DNA of 36,302 bases, from positions 1-36,302 of the forward strand of contig NZ_BPQM01000079.1 of the NCBI RefSeq assembly GCF_022179245.1, in the 5' to 3' direction. Below the pieces are notes generated by a model. It was given only the letters and a program-made list of their open reading frames with translations, was not told the DNA's origin and ran no database searches. Below, one piece after another: positions 1 through 8,457 of this stretch (positions within the stretch are counted from its first letter, which is position 1; each line of letters begins with the position of its first letter). Source of the DNA: Methylobacterium gregans (GTDB lineage Bacteria; Pseudomonadota; Alphaproteobacteria; Rhizobiales; Beijerinckiaceae). The translations under genes and the position numbers were made by a program.

Positions 1-287
1 GCCTCGATCTCGCCGCGGGACGGATCGAGCTCCGGCGCAGACCACGCCTCCTCGGCCCCTGCGAAATCCTCGCGCACCTCGAAAGCAGGCTCGGCGGCCT
101 CGGCGGATGCCCCCTCGGCAGGACTGGTCTCGGCGCGTTCCAGAAGCGGATTCCGCTCCAGCTCGGTCTCCACATAGGCGGCGAGATCGAGCTGCGAGAG
201 CTGGAGCAGCTTGATCGCCTGCAGAAGCTGTGGCGTCATCACCAGGGCTTGGCCCTGGCGCATCTCCAGCCGTTGCAGCAGACTCAT
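1..287 (-). CDS. rpoN: RNA polymerase sigma-54 factor, N-terminal part (cut by window edge)
   Basis: Sigma-54 directs RNA polymerase to -24/-12 promoters and needs AAA+ activators to open them. Read on the minus strand from an ATG at 287, the protein starts with MSLLQRLEMRQGQALVMTPQ and continues with LLQAIKLLQLSQLDL and ELERNPLLE. This is the glutamine/leucine-rich Region I typical of RpoN, followed by the usual acidic Region II. Only about 95 residues are inside the window; the core-binding and RpoN-box regions lie beyond position 1. It lies downstream of lptC-lptA-lptB on the same strand, the conserved lpt-rpoN order of Rhizobiales. A gap of about 260 bp separates it from lptB, so it may have its own promoter. 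Identity is secure from Region I; the exact start is fairly secure. Confidence 0.9.
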   Translation of the reverse strand, partial: MSLLQRLEMRQGQALVMTPQLLQAIKLLQLSQLDLAAYVETELERNPLLERAETSPAEGASAEAAEPAFEVREDFAGAEEAWSAPELDPSRGEIE

Positions 288-340
288 GCGACGCCCTGCC
301 TGTTCGAGAAGACAGCCCAGCCCCGGGCTCGCGCCGTGCC

Positions 341-354
341 GGCACGATTCTTGC
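341..354 (+). promoter_or_regulatory. Candidate sigma-54 (-24/-12) promoter
   Basis: The plus strand reads GGCAC-GATTC-TTGC, with GG at 341-342 and GC at 353-354 separated by exactly 10 nt. This fits the consensus TGGCAC-N5-TTGC except for the first T (a C here). It lies beside rpoN but points away from it, into the rpoN-lptB gap. Initiation would be near 366. No gene is evident downstream on this strand, so a functional role is unproven. Confidence 0.4.
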
Positions 355-388
355 TTCTTGCTTTTGTTATGTCTAGCGGCTTCCGGCC

Positions 389-416
389 CGCGCGTCAAAG
401 CGCGCGATCGTGTTTT
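389..416 (+). terminator. Small GC hairpin followed by a short T-run
   Basis: A perfect 6-bp stem CGCGCG (389-394 with 401-406) encloses the loop TCAAAG and is followed, after a few bases, by TTTT at 413-416. On the plus strand this could end a short transcript from the sigma-54-like promoter at 341-354. The T-run is short and set back from the stem, so this is a weak terminator call. Confidence 0.25.
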
Positions 417-548
417 CCGCCACCACGCTGCGGGCCGGATCAGGCCCGGCATCTTTCCCAGCATCGCTTAAGAGAAGATTTGTGCGCAATCCGCCGAGCG
501 CAGAGGCGCATCACATCCGGACGACCTGTCGCGAGGCCGGGCCGAGCC

Positions 549-1447
<899 letters not shown>

Positions 1448-1451
<4 letters not shown>

Positions 1452-2104
1452 TTGGCCTGGGCCCGCGCCCTGGTTGCGTCCGGCTCACCCGCCTTCGCCG
1501 GCTTGGCAATGGCCGGCTGGGCACAGCCCTTGGAGCCGGCGCCTTTCGCCTCGGTCTTCTCGCCCGGCACGAACATGGCCGAGACGCGTCCACCCGCCAC
1601 CGGGTCCATGTTCGCCCGGCCGGTGTTCATGTCGTAGACGAGGCGCGAGCCGCGGGTGACGTTCTGGCACTGGCTCAGCACGACGTTGCCGGTGAGCACG
1701 ATGCGCTTGGCCGCCTGATCGAACACGGCGCTGTCGCCGGTGGCGACCTGATCCTTCTGCACCACCGTCACCGGCCCGGCGCACTCGACCTTCTGGATGC
1801 CGTTCTCGGGCGTGGCGCGCGCCTCGCCCTCGGCCGGCTTCTCGGCGCCCTTCTCCTTCCCGCGCTTGTAGTGCACGGTCATCGTCGAGCAGCGGATGGT
1901 GCTGTCGCCCTGCACCGCCACCACGTTGCCCGCGAAGATCGCCTTGTTCTCTCGGTCGAACACGTCGAGCCGGTCGGCGTCGATCTTGATCGGCTCCTTG
2001 CCGCTGCCGCCGAAGCCGCCGAGCGGGGAGGCGGCCTCCTTCTGGGCGAGCGCCGGGCCTGCCAGCAGGGTCGCGGCGAGGAGAAGGAGGGGAAGAGGTT
2101 TCAT
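1448..2104 (-). CDS. lptA: LPS transport periplasmic protein LptA (OstA-like)
   Basis: LptA is the periplasmic beta-jellyroll protein that bridges LptC at the inner membrane and LptD at the outer membrane during LPS transport. The 218-residue product has a clear signal peptide, MKPLPLLLLAATLLAGPALA, with cleavage expected after ALA. The mature part carries the OstA/LptA pattern: PIKIDADRLDVFDRENKAIF, then GNVVAVQGDSTIRC and LTGNVVLSQCQNVTRGSRL. A glycine/lysine-rich C-terminal tail follows. Its ATG overlaps the lptC stop by 4 nt (ATGA) and its stop overlaps the lptB start, so the three genes are one translationally coupled unit. A short internal insertion rich in K/E/A (about residues 80-95) is probably a loop. 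Confidence 0.9.
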
Positions 2105-2868
2105 GGCCGGCCGTCCTGCGGCCCGGCCGCCGAGGTCATCATCCGCAGGGTGTCGCCGTCGACCGTCGGGCCCGGCGCGTCGGCGGGTCGCCGCTGCGCC
2201 GCCTTGGCCGCCTTGTCCTCACCGTGGAACACGGTGCGGACATTGCCGATGAACGAGATGACGCGGCCGTTCTCGACCACGTCGAGGCTGTCGGCTACGA
2301 CCGAGCCGCTCGGCACCGTGACGGTGACCGCCTCCTTCGAGGAGACGCTCCCGGCCTTGAAGTTCACGGACGCCGATTTCAGGCGCGCCTCCTCGCCCTT
2401 GTCGGTCCAGATCCGGATGTCGCGCTCGAGGTCGAGCGATTCGCGGGCGGTGTCGAACAGGCCGGTCGCGGCCTCCAGGCGGGCGAGGCCGCCTTTGTCG
2501 TCGGTCGCGATATGGCCCCGCATGGTCTCGAGCTCGATCAGGCTGGGCTTGCGCATGTCCTGGAGCGCCGCCGCCGCCGTGACCTCGTAGCCGCGGTCGC
2601 CCTTGCGGAAGCCCGAGAGGCGCGGATTGTCCATCCGCACCTTGGACCCCGAGAGGGTGACAGGGCCGACGCTGACGTTCGGGACCACGGCGCCGAAGGG
2701 ATTGAACACCAGGGCGGCCACGGCGATCACGGCGCCTGCCGCGACCACCGGGATCACCCGCCGGAGCGTGCGGACCTGGGCGCTGTGCCGGTGGGCGCGG
2801 GCATGCGCGCGCGCGCGCCGGGCGTTGCCGCCGGCCCCGTTCGTCCCGATCGCGTCGACCACCTGCAT
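2101..2868 (-). CDS. lptC: LPS export inner-membrane protein LptC
   Basis: LptC is a bitopic inner-membrane protein that receives LPS from LptBFG and hands it to LptA. The 255-residue product has a basic cytoplasmic N-terminus (RRARAHARAHRHSAQVRTLRR), one membrane segment at about residues 38-58 (VIPVVAAGAVIAVAALVF), and a periplasmic region with LptC/YrbK-type beta-strand repeats such as LSGSKVRMDNPRLSGF and DSLDVVENGRVISFIGNV. The ATG at 2868 is the first gene start of the lptC-lptA-lptB group. It is separated from rnd upstream by about 210 bp, which should hold the operon promoter. Sequence conservation in LptC is low in general, so the call rests on fold pattern plus context, which together are convincing. 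Confidence 0.87.
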   Translation of the reverse strand: MQVVDAIGTNGAGGNARRARAHARAHRHSAQVRTLRRVIPVVAAGAVIAVAALVFNPFGAVVPNVSVGPVTLSGSKVRMDNPRLSGFRKGDRGYEVTAAAALQDMRKPSLIELETMRGHIATDDKGGLARLEAATGLFDTARESLDLERDIRIWTDKGEEARLKSASVNFKAGSVSSKEAVTVTVPSGSVVADSLDVVENGRVISFIGNVRTVFHGEDKAAKAAQRRPADAPGPTVDGDTLRMMTSAAGPQDGRP

Positions 2869-3080
2869 GGACCTGTCCGTGCGGCGCGCCCCGAGGACGC
2901 GAATGCGTGGAAGGGCTGCGCCCGTGAGCCCGCCGCCGGATGCGCCCGGGCGATGGCGAAGTTATGGCTCAAGCGTTTCCGAAACTTCAACCATAGCGCA
3001 CGTTTGGCGGCCAGCGCGGCAGAGTGCCGAGGGCGCGCCCCGTACCGGGATGTGCGCCCCGGCACGCGGATCCGGCGGGC

Positions 3081-3704
3081 TCAGGCGTGTGCGAAGATGT
3101 CGGTCTCGGGCCAGCCGTCGAGGTCGAGCCGGGCGCGGGTCGGCAGGAAGGCGAAGCAGGACGCGGCGAGATCGCTGCGGCCCTCGCGGGCGAGCATCTG
3201 GTCGAGCCGGGCGCGGGCGGCATGGAGGTGCAGCACGTCGGAAGCCGCGTAGTCGAGCTGGGCCTGGCTCAGGGTCTCGGCACCCCAGTCGGAGGATTGC
3301 TGCTGCTTCGAGAGATCGACCCCCACGAGCTCGCGCACCACGTCCTTCAGCCCGTGCCGGTCGGTGTAGGTGCGGGCGAGCTTCGAGGCGATCTTGGTGC
3401 AGTAGACCGGCGCCGGCATCACGCCGAGGCGACGGTAGAGCACCGCGAGGTCGAAGCGGGCGAAGTGGAAGATCTTGAGCACCTGCGGGTCGGCCAGCAC
3501 CCGCTTCAGGTTCACCGGATCCGGTCCGTCGAGCGGGATCTGCACGACGTCCGCCGTGCCGTCGCCGGTCGAGATCTGCACGACGCAGAGCCGGTCCCGG
3601 TGCGGGTTGAGGCCGAGCGTCTCGGTGTCGATGGCGATGGCCGTGCCCGGCGCATAGCCCTCGGGCAGGTCGCCCCGGTGGAGGCGGACGGTGGGGCTCG
3701 GCAT
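3081..3704 (-). CDS. rnd: Ribonuclease D-type 3'-5' exonuclease (DEDDy)
   Basis: This is a 3'-to-5' exonuclease of the RNase D family, expected to trim structured RNA 3' ends in the cytoplasm. The catalytic motifs are present: Exo I AIDTETLGL, Exo II IFHFARFDLAVL and Exo III YAASDVLHL (the Y..D pattern defines DEDDy). At 207 residues it consists of the exonuclease domain alone, without the HRDC domains of E. coli RNase D (about 375 residues). This short form is common in Alphaproteobacteria. The start is the ATG at 3704 (MPSPTVRLHRGDLP); the longer open frame upstream has shadow-like composition and no homologous look. It precedes the lpt genes on the same strand but is about 210 bp away, so co-transcription is uncertain. 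Confidence 0.88.
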   Translation of the reverse strand: MPSPTVRLHRGDLPEGYAPGTAIAIDTETLGLNPHRDRLCVVQISTGDGTADVVQIPLDGPDPVNLKRVLADPQVLKIFHFARFDLAVLYRRLGVMPAPVYCTKIASKLARTYTDRHGLKDVVRELVGVDLSKQQQSSDWGAETLSQAQLDYAASDVLHLHAARARLDQMLAREGRSDLAASCFAFLPTRARLDLDGWPETDIFAHA

Positions 3705-3823
3705 CGGCTGCGGTCTTTTCGGCGAGGATCTTGAAATGCGGTGGTATTTCGCCGGTACCACCCCCCACCAAGGCGGACAAGGGCGCCGCTCGACCAGCGC
3801 CCCCGCCCGGCCGGAAGGACCCG

Positions 3824-4633
3824 TCAGATCGCCGCGGCCGGATCGGAATCGGTCTCGTCGTCGCGCGGGCGCTCGCGGCGGCGCTCCCGGCGCTCCAGAA
3901 CGGCGCGGCCGAGCGCCCGCAGCGGGGCAGTCAGCCGGCGCACGTCCTCGGCCCGCTCCATGAAGCGCTCGCCGCTGCGGATCTCGCGGTCGAGCCGCGC
4001 CATGGTGCGGGCGAGGGCCGGGTCGTCGTCCTCCAGCCACGTCTCGGTCACGCGCGCGAAGGCGATGACCACGCCCTGCAGCTTCACCCGGCCGAGCGGC
4101 CCCTCGGTGTCGATGCCCGCCGCCGCCAGCATGTAGCGGTGGGAGTTCAGCATCACGCCGTTCAGCGCCAGCATGGTGAGCGGGTCGCCGCGCAGCGCGT
4201 AGGAGATCCGGCGCAGGGCCGGCTTGTAGGGGGTCATCGCGTCGAGGCGCCGCATCAGCACGTCGAACAGGCGCTCGCGCGTCGGCTCGTCGGCGAGGTC
4301 CGCTGTGTCCTCGGCCAGGACCTTGCGGTCGATGATGCGGGTGAGGCCGCCCAGCACAGCGCCCTTCGAGGGGTAGAGCTCGCGCAGCTCGGCCAGCGTC
4401 AGCCCCGCCTCCCGGGCGATGTCGCCGATCTCGATGTCGTTCCAGGGCTGCTCCGCGGCGAGCCGCATCAGCGCCTCGACGGCGGCCTCGCGCGGCGGCA
4501 GCTTCGGGGTCTCGGGGGCGGCCTCAGGCCCGCTCCGGGCGCCCGCCTTCTGGGCGGTCTTGCGGCCCTTGGATCCCGCCGTGCCGGGTCCCGTGGGGGC
4601 CGCGTTCGGGCCGTCGCCTGCGCTCTCGCTCAT
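3824..4633 (-). CDS. TetR-family transcriptional regulator
   Basis: A 269-residue DNA-binding regulator. After a low-complexity, lysine/proline-rich leader of about 45 residues comes a TetR-type N-terminal domain: REAAVEALMRLAAEQPWNDI, then the helix-turn-helix IGDIAREAGLTLAELRELYP at about residues 70-90, ending with the usual SKGAVLGGL. The C-terminal ligand/dimer domain (about 100-240) includes RRISYALRGDPLTMLALNG and a WLEDDDPAL segment. The tail is very arginine-rich (RERRRERPRD). It stands alone between rnd and a patatin lipoprotein, all on the minus strand with gaps of about 80-120 bp. No target or ligand can be inferred from sequence. Confidence 0.8.
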   Translation of the reverse strand: MSESAGDGPNAAPTGPGTAGSKGRKTAQKAGARSGPEAAPETPKLPPREAAVEALMRLAAEQPWNDIEIGDIAREAGLTLAELRELYPSKGAVLGGLTRIIDRKVLAEDTADLADEPTRERLFDVLMRRLDAMTPYKPALRRISYALRGDPLTMLALNGVMLNSHRYMLAAAGIDTEGPLGRVKLQGVVIAFARVTETWLEDDDPALARTMARLDREIRSGERFMERAEDVRRLTAPLRALGRAVLERRERRRERPRDDETDSDPAAAI

Positions 4634-4713
4634 CGCGTGATCCGCTCCTCGTCTCGGTCGCTCTCTCCCGATCTAGGGGGCGGGAGCCCAATTTGCGAGC
4701 GGAGGGCGGCGCT

Positions 4714-5898
4714 TCAGCGCGCCGTCTCCGCCGCCACGGCCTTCAGGATGGGCGCGGCCGGCACGCTGTGCTCCCAGAAGCGGCCGGTGCGGCCCTTCTC
4801 GTAGCCGGCGTTGTAGAGCGCCCGCATGTAGCCCGTGTCGAAGCCGCGCGCCGTCGATGTGTTGGGTGCGGCCTCGTCGATGTAGGTGAGATTGAAGCCG
4901 ATCCCGTTCGTCTTGGCGAAGGCGTAGGTCGCCGTCAGCGTGGCACGGCTGCGGGCACGGCTCGCCGTGGTGAAGGAGCGCTCGACGATCGCCAGAGTAT
5001 TGTTGCGCGTGACATCGAATTCGGGCTCCAGCCGGCCGTTGATCACGACGTAGATGTCGGCCTTGCCGGCCTTGCGCAGCCGTCCCTCCTGCACCAGCAG
5101 CGACTGCGGCAGGGTGAAGACCGGGGTGACCACGGAGCCGTCCACGTGCAGCTCCTGGAAGGCGGACGGCCCCGCCTGCACGTCGATGAGCTGGGGCGGG
5201 AACACGGCCGGGATGCTGGCCGAGGCGGTGAGCACGTCGCGGAACAGATCGACGGCATTCGGGGCGCCGCTCGCCGCGATCGCGCCCATGTTCCAGATCA
5301 CGGCGCGCTGCGAGTCGAGGTTGGCCGTCACCACCAGCAGGCGCCGGCCCTTGGCATGCTCCTCGGCCACCGCGCGGAGCAGATCCGCGTTGACGTAGCG
5401 GCCGATCAGGTTGCGCAGGCGCCCGTCGCCGAAGAGGCCGGAGCCAAACAGCACGTTGGTGATGTTGGGCGACTGGACCAGGGTCTCGGCGACGCCGCTG
5501 GTGTAGAACTCGGTGAGGTAGGCGTCATAGGCCGGTCCCAGGAAGGCGAAGGGCGCGATCAGCGCGCCGGTGCTCACGCCCGAGACCATGTTGAACTCGG
5601 GCCGCGTGCCCGAGGCGGTCCAGCCGTTGAGCACGCCCGCCCCGTAAGCGCCGTCGCCGCCACCGCCCGAGAGGGCGAGATAGCTGAAGCTCCGGCTCTT
5701 CGCCTTCGGCGCGGCCAGCGCCGCGAAGGTCTCGACCGCGGCGTCCGAGTAGATCCGGGCATCCGGAATGTTCGGCACGGTCGCGACCGCGGCCTGCGAG
5801 GCCGTGTAGGCGGTGCGCGGCAGCGAGGAGCAGGCGGCCACCTGCGCCGCGACCCCGAGGGCGAGGAGGCTGCGGAAAACTGTGAATCGGCGCGTCAT
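4714..5898 (-). CDS. Patatin-like phospholipase, predicted lipoprotein
   Basis: A serine acyl-hydrolase of the patatin family, expected to cleave acyl esters at the cell envelope. Visible motifs are the glycine-rich oxyanion loop LSGGGGDGAYGAGVL, the nucleophile elbow GVSTGA (the serine) and the dyad aspartate in HVDGSV; together these form the Ser-Asp catalytic pair. With the ATG at 5898 the protein (394 residues) starts MTRRFTVFRSLLALGVAAQV and reaches a lipobox, VAAC, at Cys23, implying lipidation and membrane anchoring. A second ATG 10 codons upstream (5928) would bury the signal peptide start, so I prefer 5898. The substrate is unknown. It is separated from the next minus-strand gene upstream by a non-coding gap with a parS-like palindrome. 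Confidence 0.85.
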   Translation of the reverse strand: MTRRFTVFRSLLALGVAAQVAACSSLPRTAYTASQAAVATVPNIPDARIYSDAAVETFAALAAPKAKSRSFSYLALSGGGGDGAYGAGVLNGWTASGTRPEFNMVSGVSTGALIAPFAFLGPAYDAYLTEFYTSGVAETLVQSPNITNVLFGSGLFGDGRLRNLIGRYVNADLLRAVAEEHAKGRRLLVVTANLDSQRAVIWNMGAIAASGAPNAVDLFRDVLTASASIPAVFPPQLIDVQAGPSAFQELHVDGSVVTPVFTLPQSLLVQEGRLRKAGKADIYVVINGRLEPEFDVTRNNTLAIVERSFTTASRARSRATLTATYAFAKTNGIGFNLTYIDEAAPNTSTARGFDTGYMRALYNAGYEKGRTGRFWEHSVPAAPILKAVAAETAR

Positions 5899-6055
5899 GA
5901 CCCTTGTCCCGGACCCGCTCTCGAACATGTCCCAGCCCTCAACGAAGCTTGAGCGTTCGGGTTCGACAGGTCAATCACGGTCTTCGGTGACCGAGGCATT
6001 CGGGGCACAGCTGTTGCGCCGCGACAGCGTTCGGCCTTGGATCGCCGACACGGTT

Positions 6056-6071
6056 TATTTCACGTGAAAAC
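6056..6071. promoter_or_regulatory. parS-like palindrome
   Basis: A perfect 12-bp palindrome, TTTCACGTGAAA, occupies 6058-6069. The surrounding 16-mer matches 13 of 16 positions of the general ParB-binding parS consensus TGTTTCACGTGAAACA. It sits just past the 3' end of the flavoprotein gene in non-coding DNA. The outer bases deviate, and no parA/parB is in view. Confidence 0.35.
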
Positions 6072-6080
6072 CGAGCACCC

Positions 6081-7325
6081 TCAGGCGCGGACCGCGAGCG
6101 CCTTCAGGTCGAACGCCGGGTCGGCCGCCTGCTCGGGGGTGAGCGAGGTGCCGGCAGCGAGAAGACGCCGGGCCACCATATGATCGCCGGCCCGGTTGAC
6201 CGATTCCACCGCGCTGAGCCGGCCGTCGCGGAAGCGGAAGACCGAGAAGGCGGCCTCCGTGCCGCGCCGCACCCCCGCGTCGCCCGGCGCGCCGAGGCCG
6301 GCGATCTGGAGCTTGTGCGGGCCCTGGTCGCTCCAGAACCACGGCACCGCGGCGTAGGCGGCGGGCCGCCCCGTGAGGCGGGCGGCGAGGCAGCGACCCT
6401 GGTCGATCGCGTTCTGCACGGACTCGATCCGCACCGTGCCGTCCGCCGCGAGGCCCTGGGCGAAGCGGGTCGGGAAGCGGGCGCAGTCGCCGATGGCGGA
6501 GACCGCAGGATCGTCGGTTGCCAGGAAGGCGTCGACGCGGATGCCGTCTCCAACGCCGAGGCCGGCCTGCGCGGCGATCTCCTGGTTCGGCAGCACGCCG
6601 ATGCCCACGAGCACGAGGTCGGCGGCCAGTGCCGTGCCGTCGGCGAGCACGACGCCCGAAACGCGGCCGTTCCGCCCCTCGACCGCCGCGAGGCCGGCCC
6701 CGAAGCGGAAGCGCACGCCCGAGGCCTCGTGGGCGTTCCGGAAGAAGGCGGCGGTCTCGGGCGAGACCGCGCGGGCCATCGGCCGCTCGGCCAGCTCGAT
6801 GACCGTGACGGCCACGCCCCGCGCGGCGGCGACCGCGGCGAATTCGAGCCCGATGAAGCCCGCGCCGACCACGACGGCGGCGCGGCAGGCTTCGAGGGCG
6901 GTCTTGAGCGCGTCCGCGTCCGCGAGCCCGCGGAGCTGGTGCACGCCCGCGAGGTCCGCGCCCGGAACCGGAAGCGGCCGGTTGCGCGCGCCCGTGGCGA
7001 TCACGAGGTGATCGTAGGGAATCGGGCCGCCCGCGGTCAGGAGCCGCCGCCCATCGCGGTCGATGGCCTCGGCGACGAGACCAGGCCGAAAGGCGATGCG
7101 GTGCGCGTCGAGATAGGCGGCGGGGCGCAACGCCAGCCCGTCCGCCTCGGTCTTGCCGGCCAGATACGCCTTAGACAGGGGCGGGCGCTGGTAGGGCAGG
7201 GCGGTCTCGTCCCCCACGAGGGTGAGAGTTCCGGCAAAGCCCGCCTCGCGCAAGGAGGCGGCCGCCTGGAACCCGGCCTGTCCCGCCCCCAGGACGACGA
7301 TGCCGGCGACGTCCGCCTCGCTCAC
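6081..7325 (-). CDS. FAD/NAD(P)-dependent ferredoxin-reductase-type oxidoreductase
   Basis: A 414-residue pyridine-nucleotide-disulfide-fold flavoprotein of the rhodocoxin/putidaredoxin reductase type, which moves electrons from NAD(P)H to a small iron-sulfur protein. It has an FAD-binding Rossmann motif (VVLGAGQAGFQAA), an NAD-binding motif (AVVVGAGFIGLEFAA), the second FAD contact (SAIGDCARFP) and a Reductase_C tail with WFWSDQ. No redox-active CxxC is present, which separates it from disulfide reductases. I place the start at the GTG at 7325, which overlaps the stop of the LysR gene (GTGA); an in-frame upstream start would lie inside that gene. Its ferredoxin and terminal oxygenase partners are not in the window. 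Confidence 0.88.
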   Translation of the reverse strand: MSEADVAGIVVLGAGQAGFQAAASLREAGFAGTLTLVGDETALPYQRPPLSKAYLAGKTEADGLALRPAAYLDAHRIAFRPGLVAEAIDRDGRRLLTAGGPIPYDHLVIATGARNRPLPVPGADLAGVHQLRGLADADALKTALEACRAAVVVGAGFIGLEFAAVAAARGVAVTVIELAERPMARAVSPETAAFFRNAHEASGVRFRFGAGLAAVEGRNGRVSGVVLADGTALAADLVLVGIGVLPNQEIAAQAGLGVGDGIRVDAFLATDDPAVSAIGDCARFPTRFAQGLAADGTVRIESVQNAIDQGRCLAARLTGRPAAYAAVPWFWSDQGPHKLQIAGLGAPGDAGVRRGTEAAFSVFRFRDGRLSAVESVNRAGDHMVARRLLAAGTSLTPEQAADPAFDLKALAVRA

Positions 7326-8269
7326 GGTGCGGCCCCGGCGGTCATCGCCCGCACGGCGTCGAGCCGTGGCAGGCAACGCGCGCCGTCGCGGGAGAGATAG
7401 TCCCAGAAGGCGGAGGCAGCCGGGCCCAGCACCTTGTCGGCGCGGCGCACCACGTACCAGTCGCGCCGGATCGGCAGGCCCTCGACGTCGAGGAGCACGA
7501 TGCGCCCGCTCTCGACCTCCGCCGCCACGGTGTGGGCGGACAGCAGCGCGATGCCGAGGCCCGCCATCACCGCCTGCTTGATCGTCTCGTTCGAGCCGGT
7601 GTCGATGCCAAGCTTGGCCCGCCGGATGATGATGCCGCTGATGAATTCCTCGAACACGGTGCGGGTGCCCGAGCCGTCCTCGCGCACGAAGAAGGGCTGG
7701 TCGGCCAGTTCCTCGCGCGGGATGTTGCGGCGGCCGGCCAGCGGGTTGCTCGGCGCGGCGATCAGCACCAGCGGGTGCGGCCCGAGCTTCTCGGCCTCGA
7801 TCGCGAAGTCGCGCGGCGGCCGGCCCATGATGGCGAAGTCGATCTCGTAGTTGCGCAGGGCCTCGACCGTCTCGCCGCGGTTGCCGACCGAGAGGTTGAT
7901 CTCGACGCCCGGATGGGTCTCGACGAAGCCCGCGATCGCCCGCGGGGTGAAGTACTTGGCGGTCGAGACGACGCCCATCGCGACGCGCCCCCCGGCACCC
8001 CCCTTCAGGGTGCGCAGGCGGTCGGCGCAGGTCTCCAGGACCGTGTTGATGCTGTCGATCGCCCAGAGCATCTCGCGCCCGGCATCCGTCGGCTTCAGGC
8101 CGTTCGGCGTCCGGTCGAACAGGAGGAGGCCGGCCTCCTCCTCAAGCTGGCGGATGCGGGCGTAGAGCGCCGCCGAGGTGACGTTGAGTTCCTGGGCGGC
8201 GCGCGTCATCGTGCCGAGCTTGGCGACGGCGGCGACCGCCTGGAGCTGCTTCAAGGACAGGTTGCGCAT
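7322..8269 (-). CDS. cbbR: LysR-family regulator, CbbR-like
   Basis: LysR-type regulators bind near divergent promoters and respond to a small co-inducer; CbbR homologues sense Calvin-cycle metabolites. The 315-residue product has the N-terminal winged helix (LSLKQLQAVAAVAKLGTMTR, then AAQELNVTSAALYARIRQLE) and a two-lobed effector domain with GVVSTAKYFTPRAIAGF and SNETIKQAVMAGLGIALL, both characteristic of CbbR. I start it at the ATG at 8269; a TTG 12 codons upstream is unlikely. It is transcribed away from cbbF-cbbP-rpe-cbbY, the classic regulator-target arrangement. Its last codons overlap the GTG of the downstream flavoprotein. It could be the M. extorquens CbbR or a close paralogue such as QscR; I cannot separate these from sequence alone. 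Confidence 0.85.
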   Translation of the reverse strand: MRNLSLKQLQAVAAVAKLGTMTRAAQELNVTSAALYARIRQLEEEAGLLLFDRTPNGLKPTDAGREMLWAIDSINTVLETCADRLRTLKGGAGGRVAMGVVSTAKYFTPRAIAGFVETHPGVEINLSVGNRGETVEALRNYEIDFAIMGRPPRDFAIEAEKLGPHPLVLIAAPSNPLAGRRNIPREELADQPFFVREDGSGTRTVFEEFISGIIIRRAKLGIDTGSNETIKQAVMAGLGIALLSAHTVAAEVESGRIVLLDVEGLPIRRDWYVVRRADKVLGPAASAFWDYLSRDGARCLPRLDAVRAMTAGAAP

Positions 8270-8311
8270 AGACGCTTGTTCTAGTTTTTTTGTAGGCGGC
8301 CGCAAGATATT

Positions 8312-8324
8312 TTAGAATTCTTGA
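8312..8324. promoter_or_regulatory. Candidate CbbR/LysR operator (TNA-N7-TNA)
   Basis: TTA-GAATTCT-TGA exactly fits the CbbR pattern TNA-N7-TNA and the general LysR pattern T-N11-A, with the palindrome AGAATTCT at its centre. It lies in the AT-rich divergent region between the cbbR and cbbF starts, 43 bp from the regulator start and about 135 bp from the cbbF ATG. I found one such box in this region. Confidence 0.5.
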
Positions 8325-8457
8325 GCGGCCCCGTCCCCGGCCTCTGGCGATGGGGGGCGGGCGCGCGGTATCATCCGGGCGCGGCTGCGGGTAGAGGCTT
8401 TCGCCTCATGCCGGGTTTCTCCCGGCCGGGACGACAGACGATTCGAGGGCGAGAGCG

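Noticed and set aside
4693..5952. 419-codon plus-strand open frame
   Set aside because: Opposite the patatin-like lipoprotein, whose catalytic motifs and signal peptide are clear on the minus strand.
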